Below are positions 44,321 to 56,328 of a stretch of DNA of 64,000 nt, in pieces. The notes beneath the pieces were generated by a model. That model saw only the letters and a list, made by a program, of their open reading frames with translations. It was not told the DNA's origin and searched no databases. Position 1 is the first letter of the stretch. Each line of letters opens with the position of its first letter. Source of the stretch: Antedon mediterranea. Taxonomy: Eukaryota; Echinodermata; Crinoidea; Comatulida; Antedonidae. The stretch is from the NCBI RefSeq assembly GCF_964355755.1, contig NC_092674.1, positions 19,680,001-19,744,000 of the forward strand. The letters are read 5' to 3'. The translations under genes and the position numbers were made by a program.

Positions 44321-44410
44321 ACATAGTATAAACAGGGAGATGTAAAATAACATCTCCCTGGTATAAAGTTCCAAACCAATTCTTAATTGCTTGATTAAAG
44401 CAACTACAAT

Positions 44411-45385
44411 AATTGTGTTGAAAGAAACAGATTATTTCAACATCCATCGACTAGTGACTGTAACATATCAATTTGTGAAACTACATACGGAACAACTCAA
44501 ATTATCAGAATTGTGTTGAAAGAAACAGATTATTTCAACATCCATCGACTAGTGACTGTAACATATCAACTTGTGAAACTACATACAGAACAACTCAAGT
44601 TATCAGAATTGTGTTGAAAGAAACAGATTATTTCAACATCCATCGACTAGTGACTGTAGCATAGCAACTTGTGAAACTACATACAGAACAACTCAAGTTA
44701 TCAGAATTGTGTTGAAAGAAACAGATTATTTCAACATCCATCGACTAGTGACTGTAGCATAGCAACTTGTGAAACTACATACAGAACAACTCAAATTATC
44801 AGAATTGTGTTGAAAGAAACAGATTATTTCAACATCCATCGACTAGTGACTGTAGCATAGCAACTGTGAAACTACATACAGGACAACTCAAATTATCAGA
44901 ATTGTGTTGAAAAAAACCAGATTATTTTAACATCCATCGACTAGTGACTGTAGCATATCAACTTGTGAAACTACATACAGGACAACTCAAATTATCAGAA
45001 TTGTGTTGAAAAAAACCAGATTATTTTAACATCCATCGACTAGTGACTGCAACATATCAACTTCTGAAACTACATACAGAACAACTCAAATTATCAGAAT
45101 TGTGATGAAAGAAACAGATTATTTCAACACCCATCAACTAGTGACTGTAACATATCAACTTGTGAAACTACATACAGAACAACTCAAATTATCAGAATTG
45201 TGATGAAAGAAACAGATTATTTCAACATCCATCAACTAGTGACTGTAGCATATCAACTTGTGAAACTACATACAGGACAACTCAAATTATCAGAATTGTG
45301 TTGAAAAAACCCAGATTATTTCAACATCCATCAACTAGTGACTGTAACATATCAACTTTTGAAACTACATATGTAATTTAGATAA
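44411..45385 (+). repeat. HFM1: Ten copies of a 98-bp repeat, each with a small hairpin, after the HFM1 stop
   Basis: Copies start at 44411, 44509 and every ~98 bp onward. Each has GTTGAAA, 11-12 nt and TTTCAAC, a 7-bp stem, followed by CATCCATCGACTAGTGACTG and ACTACATACAGAACAACTC. The array starts 90 bp after the stop codon and ends before the AATAAA at 45557, so it probably lies in the 3' UTR. Confidence 0.93.
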
Positions 45386-45556
45386 TTATTACAAATTAAG
45401 TGCAATTAAAAAAAGTGTATTTCTGTAAAGAAAACAATGACATTTTTAACTTAGCTCTAAAATTAAATTAAAGAATGATTAAATAATGCTGATAATTTTG
45501 TTGAGATGTATCTGTACATTACCTTTTACAGTACTGTAGACTACTGTGCTTAATAT

Positions 45557-45562
45557 AATAAA
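45557..45562 (+). terminator. HFM1: Candidate polyadenylation signal of HFM1
   Basis: AATAAA, about 1.2 kb after the stop codon and after the 98-bp array, followed by a T-rich stretch. No transcript evidence is available; an earlier signal is possible. Confidence 0.4.
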
Positions 45563-45639
45563 GTTTAATTTTAATGATTCTGTAAATATTAAAATATGCA
45601 ATGTTTAAAAAAAAATTCAAATGATCATAAATTCTATTG

Positions 45640-46620
45640 TATATAAAATGATGTACAGAACATTAGAAATACTGGCTGAAAATACCAAATGGAAATGTAA
45701 TTTGTTATGTTAATGTGCAATGTTAGTCTAGAAAGTACAAATTTAATTTAATCAATCTGTGTTTAAGATTTTTATTAGTTTCAAATACAAAACAATTTTC
45801 TTGAATGTGATGAGGTGAATTTAGGCACATTTATTTTGAATGCACAAATTCACCAATATGTGTTTGTTTGATTTTTGTATGAAAATACAGTAAAAATGTT
45901 AATCACCAATTTCAATGCATGCAATGATAGTTTAGAAAGTACAAATGTAATGATGATGATGGTATATGCCATTTTTAATTTCAACCTGTTTAAAGGTTTT
46001 TTATTAGTTTCAAATACAAAAAAATGTCTTGAATGTGATGAGATGAATTTAGGCACATTTTTTCTGAATGCACAAACCCACCAATATAGTAGACTACTAT
46101 AGAAAACTATACAAATGTTTGATTTTTGTATGCAAATACAGAAAAATGTTAAATACCAATTTCGTACAAAACCAATCTAACAAAACAATTTTAATAGTGA
46201 TTGTTCCCTAACCTTTTAAAAAAGTAAGGGAACTTGTGAAACTAAAAATTAGATTAACTATTAATTAATGTTGATTAATTTTGTTGAGATAACTATCTGT
46301 CCATACAATACTGTACTGTGCTTATAATAATATGTTTAATTATAATAATTCTGTAAATAATATTGATGCAAATTAGAAAAGAAAAACCAAATAGATGTAC
46401 TGTATTTATGTTAATGTGCAATGTGATATTCTAGAAATTACATTGATTGATTATGATATTAATGCCATTTTTAATCAACCTGTTAAGGTTTTTTATTAGT
46501 TTCAAATACAAATTATCTTCCGTGAATGATTTAGGCACATTTTTTCCTAATGCACAAATATTACAAAACGTTTTTTTTTTTTTTTTATGCAAATACAAAT
46601 GTTAATCACTATAATTTCAA
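45640..46620. repeat. Three degenerate tandem copies of a ~250-450-bp block
   Basis: TTTTATTAGTTTCAAATACA, a TTTAGGCACATTTTTT motif and TGCACAAA recur in order at about 45770, 45998 and 46490. Spacing varies and divergence is considerable. Intergenic, non-coding. Confidence 0.75.
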
Positions 46621-46689
46621 CAAAACAGAAATATATGTTAGCTTTTATTAGTTTACCATTAATCCATGTTAGTACTAATTAGTTACTAA

Positions 46690-47189
46690 GGGTGTTCAGA
46701 CTCACGGCGTTAGGTTTGTTATCTAACGCAAACCGTACGGTAATCAATGGCGTTAAAATTCAAGGTGTTCAGACACAACGATTCTTGGTCTAAGCAGATA
46801 GAACTATGCATACATTTATGACAAACGCATTACAGTTTACATTGTCTTATTCAAAATAATTTCAAACAAAGGTATTACACGAACAATTATCTGATTAATG
46901 TATTTAATTTATGAAAATATCATATCGCTGATGCCAACTGTAGGCGTACTGTTCTTTATTATTGAAAATCTGATAGTTTGATGTTTAGATATCTCGCTGT
47001 ACAGACGTATTCTGTTGGCCTGCTATAACCGTGGTCGTTTATTTTTATTGGTTAAGGTTAAAATCACTGATGCATTACTGGATTTGCGTTATTAAATCTA
47101 CCCTCTCCGCTAATCCGCGGCCTGGTTCAGCAAAAATATGTACGCCGTTTACATAATGCCACCTTAACGCCGTGAGTCTGAACATACCC
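46690..47189. mobile_element. PIF/Harbinger-type MITE, copy 2 (TAA target site)
   Basis: Begins GGGTGTTCAGACTCACGGCG and ends CGCCGTGAGTCTGAACATAC plus CC, flanked by TAA at 46687-46689 and 47190-47192. It shares both termini and several internal strings with the 879-bp copy at 30701 but is shorter (500 bp). Confidence 0.88.
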
Positions 47190-47408
47190 TAAATCAAAGT
47201 TTATTGAACTGTAATCAGGCTACTTTTAATGTTGGATGGTTCAAGATTTGATCAATTAAAGCCTTGTTACGCCAAAATTAATTGTCTTTTGTACTCAATA
47301 ATATTGAAAAATACAAAGGAAGCTCAATAGAAAATGGAAAAGCAAGGTCGCATTTATTGAACCATAACTATATGGTGACAAAATTGAAAAAATTCATCTC
47401 CTTCCCAA

Positions 47409-47491
47409 AATATTTTTGAAATCAAATTTTCGTTTTTCAACGTTTATTTTTCACCTTCTTGAAAAACGAAAATTTGATTTCAAAAATATAT
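47409..47491. repeat. Perfect hairpin, ~33-bp arms
   Basis: AAATATTTTTGAAATCAAAT continuing to TTTTCAA is followed, after an ~18-nt spacer, by its reverse complement. The arms appear perfect. It lies 150 bp upstream of the presumed LIMS1 promoter region. Confidence 0.85.
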
Positions 47492-47629
47492 GGTGACAGT
47501 TATCGGAACCACATCGGAACTATAAATTAGGTCCATGGGGCTATCAGTAATTGTATTCGAAATTAGAAAATTGAATAGTTTGAAATAACATTTTTTTCAA
47601 AATTGTTATTAGGCTAAAGTAGCATAATA

Positions 47630-47826
47630 TCCTGCCAACGCCGTTGTTGTGGTCGTCTCAGCTCATCATCATCAGAGCAGTCGCTAAAAAAGGAAGGCGG
47701 TGTCATTTTACACACACCCTTTTCATCATTCCACCGGTCGTCGGGAGCGCAGAGCAGCTCGGCTCGCCCACTTATTACTAGCTGCTAAGTAAGCACACAG
47801 TTAGTGAACTCTTGAATTTGTTTTCG
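47630..47826 (+). promoter_or_regulatory. LIMS1: Possible promoter and non-coding first exon of LIMS1
   Basis: A locally GC-richer stretch, rare in this window, contains several CG dinucleotides and ends at a good 5' splice site (ttttcg followed by GTAAGG at 47827). The first coding LIMS1 exon begins at an acceptor (56316/56317), so an upstream non-coding exon must exist. This is the most promoter-like segment between the two genes. A second possible donor, GTAAGC, lies near 47788. No TATA box is evident. Placement is inference. Confidence 0.3.
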
Positions 47827-48714
47827 GTAAGGAATTTGTGGTAAGTAGTGTAATGGTAATTCAGTTCAGATACATAATATTTGATTTATAAGTTAGACGA
47901 CAATTACGTTTTAGGCCCTACTAGCCTAGGCCCTTGGCCGGTTTTATCCAATTGCATGTTGCTGCAGACTGTCCGCCATGCGGTATGTCTACTAGAGGGA
48001 GTTTGTGTCCGCCAACCGGTACCTTGTCAAATTGCCCGACGATTCCATTTTACAGTGGGTAATTACTGTAACTAGTACAATAGCCCGGCGATTCCATTTT
48101 ACAGTGGGTAATTATTGTATCTACAGTGTGGTCAATTACTCGTATTGGTATTACTTATACTGGTATTTAATATACTGTGTGTAGTTTTTTGTTCTATTTA
48201 ATTAATAAATGACCTTTTACAATTGTCTATTGTGATTTTTTTAAACATTGACGAATTAGAAAATATTGGCAACAGAGGGCGCTATTTCTACATTTATAAC
48301 AGAGCTATAATGAAAGAGTAAGTATACGACCAAAGATTTTAAAATCTCTCTGGTAGTGGTACAACACTGTTCTACAATTTTAGTATCCCGTAACAGAGTA
48401 AACCCCCTATTGAATTACAACAATAATACGTTGCATGCTCCTACGAAATTTACGCATGTTTTGGGAGATACAGAATATTTTAGCTTAGTTAACATTTTAG
48501 ATATCCCGACAGTTTTGTCTAAGTACTCTCACATAACTCATTATAAGCCTATGATTATTCATTATTATTATTAAATATTGTTATTATTATTATCTTGCAC
48601 CCTATATAGCTCTCCGAATTTTATCTATAATTATAATTATTGTTTAATCTTAAGTTGTTTTAGGCCCATGTGACATTATGTTTAATTGTTTATTATTATT
48701 TTTACAAAGGAAAA

Positions 48715-51200
48715 CGGACTTGGATTGGGAGGGGGGGGGGGGAGGTGAGTTCATGTTTGGTCGATAATATGTTGAACGGAGGGGGTAGGAGGGGGCATGG
48801 TGTCAATGGATATGCCTACATCGTGTGTAACTGTAACAGTGTCCGCCAGAAAGAGCTTTTAAGTGCATCTTTACATTAATTTATATTTACATTTATATGG
48901 ATCAATTACAAATTATAACAGGCAACAGGTACGTTATGATACATAAACATCAGATAAGCCGTTGATTTCATCGCCCAAAAACGTGCCAATATTTGTTATA
49001 ACGTAAAAGATATCCCAACTATCCACTAAAGAGAGAGTTGATTAAATTACAATATTCTGTCACCGAAAAAAATATGATATACATTTAATTTTTTTAATGT
49101 GATAGGCCTACTTCCAGACGGTTAAAAATTATGAGTCTTGACTATACATCGTACCGTTTTTGAATGTCCGTTTAAAAATAGCAGAGAAATGCAGTTTGTT
49201 TTAATATAGGCCTAAAGATATAGGCCTAATATGCAGTTTGTCCACCAGAGAGAGTTTTTGGACGGGCCTAAGTTCTTTTTTAACCAAATAATTTGTCTGG
49301 TTGTGATCGTGTATTTGAGCTTGGATGGGGAGGGGGCGTTAGTTCATGTTTAGTCGATATGTTGAGCGGGGGGCGGGGGTATGGTGTGAAGCCTACACCG
49401 TGTGTAACTGAATTGTCCGCCAGAGAGATTTAAAGGGCATCTTTACATAAATTTGTATTTAGTACATTTATATGGATCAATTACAAATTATAGCAACAGG
49501 TACGTTCTATATAAATATCAGATAAGCCGTTGAATTCATCGCCCAACACGTGCCAATATTTGTTATAACGTAAAAGATAGCCCAACTGTCCACTAGAGAG
49601 AGAGTTTATTGAATAACAATATTCTGTCGAAAAATATATGATATACATTTAATTTTGTTAATGTAATATTTCCAGACGGTGACAAATTTTGTCTTGACTA
49701 TAGGCCTACATATACATTTTTAATGTCCGTCTAAAAATAGCAGAGAAATACAGTTTGTTTTAATATAGATATAGGCCTAATATGCAGTTTGTCCACCAGA
49801 GGGAGTTTTTGGACCTAAGTTCTTTTTTAACTAAATAATTTGTCTGGGTGTGATCGTGTATTTGAGCAAAGGGGGAGGGAGTTCATGTTTGGTCGATATG
49901 TTGAACGGGGGGGGGGGGGGGGGTGATGTATGGTGTGTAGGGATAGGCCTACACCGTGTGTAACCGAATTGTCCGCCAGAGAGAGTTTAAGGGCATCTTT
50001 ACATAAATTTGTATTTTGTACATTATTATGAATCAATTACAAATTATAGCAACAGGTACGTTCTATATAAACATCAGATAAGCCGTTGATTTCATCTCCC
50101 AACAACGTGCCATTATTTGGAATGGAGGGGGCTGGGGGAGGTATAGTGTGAAGGGATAGGCTTACATTTGGCGATATTCTGTCACCGAAAAAAATATGAT
50201 ATAAATTTAATTTTTAAATGTGATACTTCTAGACTGAGACAAGTCTTGACTATACACATACACATCGTACCGTATTTGAATGTCCGTTTAAAAATAGCAG
50301 AGAAATGCAGTTTGTTTTAATATAGATATAGGCCTATGCAGTTTGTCCACCAGGGGGAGTTTTTGGACCTACGTTCTTTTTTAACTAAATAATTTGTCTA
50401 GGTGTGATCGTGTATTTGAGCTTGGATGGGGAGGGGGGGGGGGGGTTCATGTTTGGTCGATAATTGTTGAACGGAGGGGGTGGAAGGGGGTATGGTGTGT
50501 AGAGATAGGCCTACACCGTGTGTAACTTAAGTCTCCGCCAGAGAGAGTTTAAGGGCATCTTTACATTAATGTGTATTTAGTACATTATGGATCAATTACA
50601 AATTATAGCAACAGGTACGTTCTATATAAACATCAGATAAGCCGTTGATTTCATCGCCCAGAAACGTTCCAATATTTGTTATAACGGTAAAGATAGCCAA
50701 ACTGTCCACTAGAGAGAGAGTTTATTGAATTACGATATTTTGAAAAAAATTTGATTTACATTTAATTTTTTAAATGTGATACTTCCAGACTGAGATAAAT
50801 TATGAGTCTTGACTATACATCGTACCGTTTTTTTAATGTCCGTTTAAAAAAGCAGAGAAATACAGTTTGTTTTAATATAGATATAGGCCTAATATGCAGT
50901 TTGTCTACCAGAGTGAGTTTTTGGACCTACGTTCTTAATAATTTGTCTGGGTGTGATCGTGTATTTGAGCATGGATGGGGAGGGGGAGAGAGTTGGTCAA
51001 TATGTTGAACGGAGGGGGAGTGGGATGGTGTGGACGTGAAGGGATAAGCCTACACCTTGTGTAACCGAATTGTCCGCCAGAGAGTGTTTAAGGGCATCTT
51101 TACATACATTTTTATTTTGTACATTTATATGAATCAATTACAAATTATAGCAACAGGTACGTTCTATATAAACATCAGATAAGCCGTTGATGTCATCGCC
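48715..51200. repeat. ~560-bp tandem repeat, 4-5 copies, with long G runs
   Basis: The block with GTCCGCCAGAGAGAGTTTAA, CAGATAAGCCGTTGATTTCA, AATGTCCGTTTAAAAATAGC and GATCGTGTATTTGAGC recurs with starts near 48840, 49419, 49970, 50533 and 51071. Each copy ends in a G-rich tract, including uninterrupted G runs of 12 or more at about 48730, 49907 and 50430. The array would lie in LIMS1 intron 1. Confidence 0.93.
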
Positions 51201-51214
51201 TAACCGTTTACGTT

Positions 51215-51745
51215 TATTTATCAATTTAATTTAACGTTGAAATCCAGTCGAATTTGGTTAAAAGGATATGTTTTCAATGTTGAAAAAAGATTGAAAGAGG
51301 TAGTTATAAATTATGCTTTCATGTTTTAACCCCTTTACAGTATTACGTTTCTTTAGCAATCTCTTTTCAACGTTAATTTAACGTTAAAATCGAGTTGGCA
51401 TTTTTGGTTAAAATGACAACATGTTTTCATCATTGAATAAAGGTTGAAATTATGTTTTCATGTTTTAACTCCATTACAGTATTACGTTTCTATATCAATC
51501 TCATTTCAACGATAATTTAACGTTATAATCGAGCTGGCTTTTGGTTAAAATGGCAACATGATTTGAATTGAACATTGTGTTACATTTATAACACAATATA
51601 ATGTTAACGTTAATTCAACGTTAAAATCCATTTGGCATTTTTGGTTAAAATGACAAAAATTTTTCAACATTGAATAAAGGTTGAAATTACATTGTGTTAA
51701 CGCCATTATTACGTTTGTTTTTCAATATTATTTCAACGTTAAGAT
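51215..51745. repeat. Degenerate tandem repeat with AACGTT motifs (~120-bp period)
   Basis: TTTCAACGTTAATTTAACG, TTGGCATTTTTGGTTAAAAT, ATGTTTTCA and ATTACGTTTCT recur in order about four times with much divergence. Non-coding. Confidence 0.8.
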
Positions 51746-52711
51746 GTATTGTCCCTTTGACTAATTCAACAAAATAAATTTATTTAAAAAAATTAATATT
51801 TCGAAAAAAAGTTGGTCATTTTGAAGTATCATAATAGTTATTAACTTTCACCAAAAATTAGTCGAAAAAAGTTGATTTAAAATTAAAACAAAACAGTAGA
51901 CACATTATGAATATTTTCATAACCCAAAGTTATCCATTTTTAAACTTAACCTTATTTTTGCATGCAGATGTCATTTGTCCATTCGTCTACAAGCCTTTCG
52001 TTTTACTATTACAAATGTCTTAATTAAATGCACTGTGTTGAAGGGTGCAGTATGTTTGAATTTACAGTTTGTCTGTAATATTTCTGCTACAGTATTCTGT
52101 AGTATTTTGAAAGATATGCTACTTAAATTAGGTTGTATTTAAAACAATAATCATAATAAAGGTTACATTGGTTAAACATTAAATTATTACCCGAACCTTA
52201 CTTTCTTTAAAAAAAATACAAATAATAAGTCAATCTATCAATATTCATTATAGTTTGCTCCTATGGAATTTATAAATTATATCTTATGTTTATGAAGTCT
52301 TTTTTATGTTTTACATTGTAATGTTTAATGTCTTTTGGAAACTCACCAGACCAAAAATCCTTTTTTTTAGATTCCACACATCATTTTTAACAAGGCTTTT
52401 TCTTGTAATTTGTTTTATAAAATTGTATGTACTGTGAAACAATAAAAATGATATGAAAAATTAATATGATTTTGAAATTATGAAGAATCAGATATACAGT
52501 AATTCGGTAAATAATGGCCAATGTAGTACACAGTAGTATAACAATAACAGTATAATAATGCTGCGCAGGATAAAGCTATGCTAGTTAATAATACTAGTAT
52601 TATATGCAAAGGATGGCCACCGGCGACGGTTTTCAGCCGTTCCTACAATACGGACAATGCAGTTATTTTTTAGGCCTACGTTGTGTGATGTCTAGCATTA
52701 ATTTGTTTGTT
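51746..52711. other. AT-rich stretch without a recognisable feature
   Basis: No exon, inverted terminal repeat or conserved block is visible on either strand. Confidence 0.5.
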
Positions 52712-52715
52712 TTAA

Positions 52716-53308
52716 AGCTCAGGTACAGGCATGAATTTTAAATAAAATATTTGGTTAATTGTACATAAATCAAATATTTGTAACAGAAATCAAGATGAAA
52801 AAACATGAATTTCCCTTAATATGGTCAAATACAAAATTTTGTAAAATTCTTCTATAAAAACCAAAAAGACTTTTTTCAGTAGTTAGGTAGTTAACCTAAT
52901 GTAATAACATGTCTGGTGACTCCCTAGAAGGTGAAAAACGGTGGTGGATATACGGTGGATAATTTTTGCTATAGCATGAAAATAAAAATCTGAAGTTGAA
53001 TAAAAATACCAGAAATGTAATATTCAAGTTATATTACCTATATTTAGTCATCTGATAACATTTTTTACCACACCGTTTATTTTTCATAGCTTTTTAAAAT
53101 GCCTCTCTATTTACAAAATTTGTGTACAAAAGAATAGAGATTTTACTGTGTAATTTGAACTATCCCCCCACTGATAAGAAAGTGCTTATTTTCAACAAGC
53201 TCGTGTAACACAAATAAAATCCCAAAAATTATGAAACATAGGGGAAACTATAGATCGATAATTATTGGAATGTATGATCAATAGAAATTTTTTGCCCGCA
53301 CCTGGCCT
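52716..53308. mobile_element. TTAA-target MITE family 2, complete copy
   Basis: 593 bp between TTAA 52712-52715 and TTAA 53309-53312. Ends are AGCTCAGGTACAGGCATG and TTGCCCGCACCTGGCCT. It is the only uninterrupted full-length copy of this family here and defines the borders of the copies at 22524 and 23672. Confidence 0.92.
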
Positions 53309-53554
53309 TTAAGGTTGTTATAGTTTTGATGTTATTTTTTAATGTATTCATCATGTGGAGATCTAAGATGGGATAAACGACCTGCAAGAAACAGGTTAGA
53401 TTCACAGAATATTCTACTGATAAAAATATTGTATATAAAAACCGAACAGAAAAAATTCGATATACAAAACACCTCGGATTATGGTCTATCAAACTGCCAT
53501 TTGGATATGTCGACGCAACTCTAGGAAAAGTGACGCTTTAGTAACGCAATTTAC

Positions 53555-53740
53555 TTACAGAAACAAAGTACATATAATTTTTCCCTCTAAAAAAATGGTA
53601 TCGTCAGGAATATGTTCCCCCTGGCAGACATTACAGAAACAAAGTACAGATATTTTCCCTTTTAAAAAAATGGTATCGTCGAGAATATGTTCCCCTGGCG
53701 GACATACCGCCTGGCAGACATACCGCATGGCGGACAGTCT
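53555..53740. repeat. Short direct repeats (AAACAAAGTACA.. / CTGGCGGACATACCG..)
   Basis: A ~75-bp block with GAAACAAAGTACA, TTTTCCCT, AAAAAAATGGTATCGTC and GAATATGTTCCCC occurs twice (53559 and 53636). CTGGC(A/G)GACATACCGC then occurs twice. Non-coding. Confidence 0.75.
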
Positions 53741-53809
53741 GCAGCAGGATCTCTATCGTTTTATCGAACTTGAAAACTAACCAAAATATTCAGTCCCCAC
53801 ACCATTGAC

Positions 53810-54640
53810 ACGGCAAGGCCTAGGTTTACTCTTGGCCTAGGCTATAGGCCTAGTGGATATAGGTAGGCATCCTACTAGGCTAGGCCTACTAACCATAAAG
53901 ATATTCTCTATGTACTCACTAGCCTAAGCAAGGTAGGTTAATAAAGATATCACCTCGGTCACGTTTCATTTTTGATGAAATGGGGAACGTCCCTCAGGCT
54001 AATTAATAATAATAAATATTAGTTACTACGGAAATTTTCTGTCTCTGAGATGGCCAATTTTATTTATTGTTTTTATTGATTTTTCTTTTGATTCTAATTA
54101 TTTTTGTCATATATATTTTATTTTGTTAATTTTTATAAATTCTATTTAAATTGTCAAATTATATTTTTTGTTAAGGTCCCAAATGATCATCTGCTGGGCT
54201 GGATGATGGACCACCAGCCCTCATATTCATTAATATTTTGAAATATAATAAAACAAACCAACAAAATCCCTGCTTTCCATGTTTCTCTGATCTTGTGAAC
54301 ATCAAAATACAGCGTGGAACGTGGCCTTTCGTTTTCATTCAAATTGTATTATGCTATTAGTAGTATGCTATTAGTATGCTCAGAACATGCACCTGGCTAT
54401 ACAGAATGTTTTTTACATCAGGTGTAAAAAACTACTGGCATTTTCTATTTCTTATGGAAGTTTTTTGTCAGGACTACTGAAATAATTAACAACACTCTAG
54501 CATTGTCATCTCGACTATAAGTAATACAATAATTTGTATATGCTCAATAAACATACATGCCTATAACCTCTAGGCCTATTGAGTAAAAACTTCATTCAAC
54601 CACATACTGGTTATGCGCAAATTGAGTTACCGTAGTGTTT
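53810..54640. other. Unassigned sequence with a TAGGCCTA cluster at the left
   Basis: CTAGGCCTA-type strings are dense at 53815-53940. The rest is AT-rich with no recognisable exon or element borders. Confidence 0.45.
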
Positions 54641-54649
54641 ACCAGATTT

Positions 54650-55835
54650 CGATCCAAGTCGGCCCTAAACCGTCTCGGCCAAAGTCAAGTCGGCCCCAAG
54701 TCAAGTCGGCCCCAAGTCAAGTCGGCCCCAAGTCAACTGGGCCTCAAGTCAACTCGGCCTCAAGTCAACTCGGCCTCAAGTCAACTCGGCCTCAAGTCAA
54801 CTCGGCCTCAAGTCAACTCGGCCTCAAGTCAACTCGGCCCTCAAGTCAACTCGGCCCTCAAGTCAACTCGGCCCTCAAGTCAACTCGGCCCTCAAGTCAA
54901 CTCGGCCCTCAAGTCAACTCGGCCCTCAAGTCAACTCGGCCCTCAAGTCAACTCGGCCCTCAAGTCAACTCGGCCCTCAAGTCAACTCGGCCCTCAAGTC
55001 AACTCGGCCCTCAAGTCAACTCGGCCCTCAAGTCAACTCGCCCTCAAGTCAACTCGCCCTCAAGTCAAATCGGCCTCAAGTCAAATCGGCCTCAAGTCAA
55101 ATCGGCCTCACGTCAACTCGGCCAAAAAATAATCGATCAACTCGGCCCCGTTAAAGTATGGAACGCAAAAAGTGCAAATGAAGAGGATTGATAAAATAAT
55201 ATTTCTTCACAATTTTTTAACTATGAATAATTCTGACTTTTAATGAATATTAATATTTAGACAATAATATATTTAGCAAAAAAAATAGGAATGATTTCAC
55301 CAACTTTCCTTTATTTACGTTTAATAAAATTTCAAATTGCACAATTGAAAACAATTCGGAGCTGCGCCTCCCTGCGCGTTTGGCAGCTTTTTCGATATCT
55401 ACAACTGCTACGTGTTTTCGCTGACCGGGGGATTCCCCTTTTTTAAAAACACAAATAATGGACAAAAAGATGTACGATCATTTTTTCTACGGCCAAGTGG
55501 TGGAACGTAGGCCTCCGTCTTCGATTTACTAAAATGCGGTACCTGCACGTGTTTTTGTAACACGCGCGGGTACTTCTATTCATATCGGCAATGAGTTCAT
55601 TTTTTTTATATGATATTATTTAATTATATTATATTTTTTATTTCTTCATTTTTTTAAAAGTGTGGATAGTAAGAATCATAATATTAAGCACTTTCTGCGT
55701 TCCATACTTTATTGTGACCGAGTTGACCGATTAGTTTTTGGCCGAGTTGACTTGAGGCCGAGTTGACTTGGGGCCAACTTGACGTGGGCCCGACTTGACG
55801 TGGGGCCGCGACGGTTTGGGGCCGACTTGACCTGC
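54650..55835. mobile_element. Foldback element whose left arm has expanded into a 17-bp minisatellite
   Basis: The left arm (AGTCGGCCCTAAACCGTC near 54657 through ACTCGGCC and GGAACGCAAAAAGTGC near 55160-55176) is mirrored at 55690-55835 (GCACTTTCTGCGTTCC ... CGACGGTTTGGGGCCGACTT). The loop is ~510 bp. The right arm has only a few GACTTGGGGCCG-type units, whereas the left arm has more than twenty. Confidence 0.82.
54690..55125 (+). repeat. Minisatellite CAAGTCAACTCGGCCCT, 16-17-bp unit, ~25 copies
   Basis: Units of CAAGTCAACTCGGCCT (16 bp) dominate at 54735-54835 and units of CAAGTCAACTCGGCCCT (17 bp) at 54836-55040, with AAATCGG variants at the right. Long open frames across it (54613-55191 and 54635-55132) result from the repeat and are not taken as genes. 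Confidence 0.95.
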
Positions 55836-56310
55836 ACCCGTTTACCAACCGACTGACCAACCGACCGACATACACTAAGCCCCTTTCTCACATATGTGTA
55901 TTATGCTGGCGTCGTGCCGGTATCGTTACCGGCATATACCCATTCTCATCGGACTATCGTGCCAGAAATATAACCGGTATATACCGGCTTTCTGTGAGGA
56001 AGGAGTTGGGCATATTCGGCCAATAAAAAGTCTCTAATTATTGAGGGCGTCCTTTATTTTTTTTGTCTAGCGATATTTGATATGCCTGCACTTATGATTC
56101 TGCGCTTCTTCATGGGAATACAATTTTTCATCATAATCTTGAATACTAGTATTAAAATAAAAGACTGTTTAGTATTCCCTTTTTGTTTTCTTCTATTCAA
56201 ATAAATAACAAAATAATAATTCATTTTAATAATTATTCCATTTTGTCCTGTAAAAGAGTTAGTTATTATTCTATTAGTATGCATCTGTGCAGTAATAATT
56301 GTTTTTGTTT
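55836..56310. other. Sequence immediately upstream of the first LIMS1 coding exon
   Basis: Contains a small cluster of ACCGGTATA/TACCGGCAT palindromic strings at 55915-55990 and otherwise AT-rich intron sequence with a good polypyrimidine tract before the acceptor at 56316. No other feature is visible. Confidence 0.5.
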
Positions 56311-56328
56311 TTTCAGGAGCTGTAAGAT

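Noticed and set aside
40744-45385. Regular tandem repeats that could suggest a CRISPR array
   Set aside because: There are no unique spacers; the whole unit repeats, and the setting is eukaryotic introns and UTR.
54613-55191. Two long overlapping frames rich in Gln, Ser, Arg and Pro
   Set aside because: They are translations of the 16-17-bp minisatellite with no domain, start context or splice logic.
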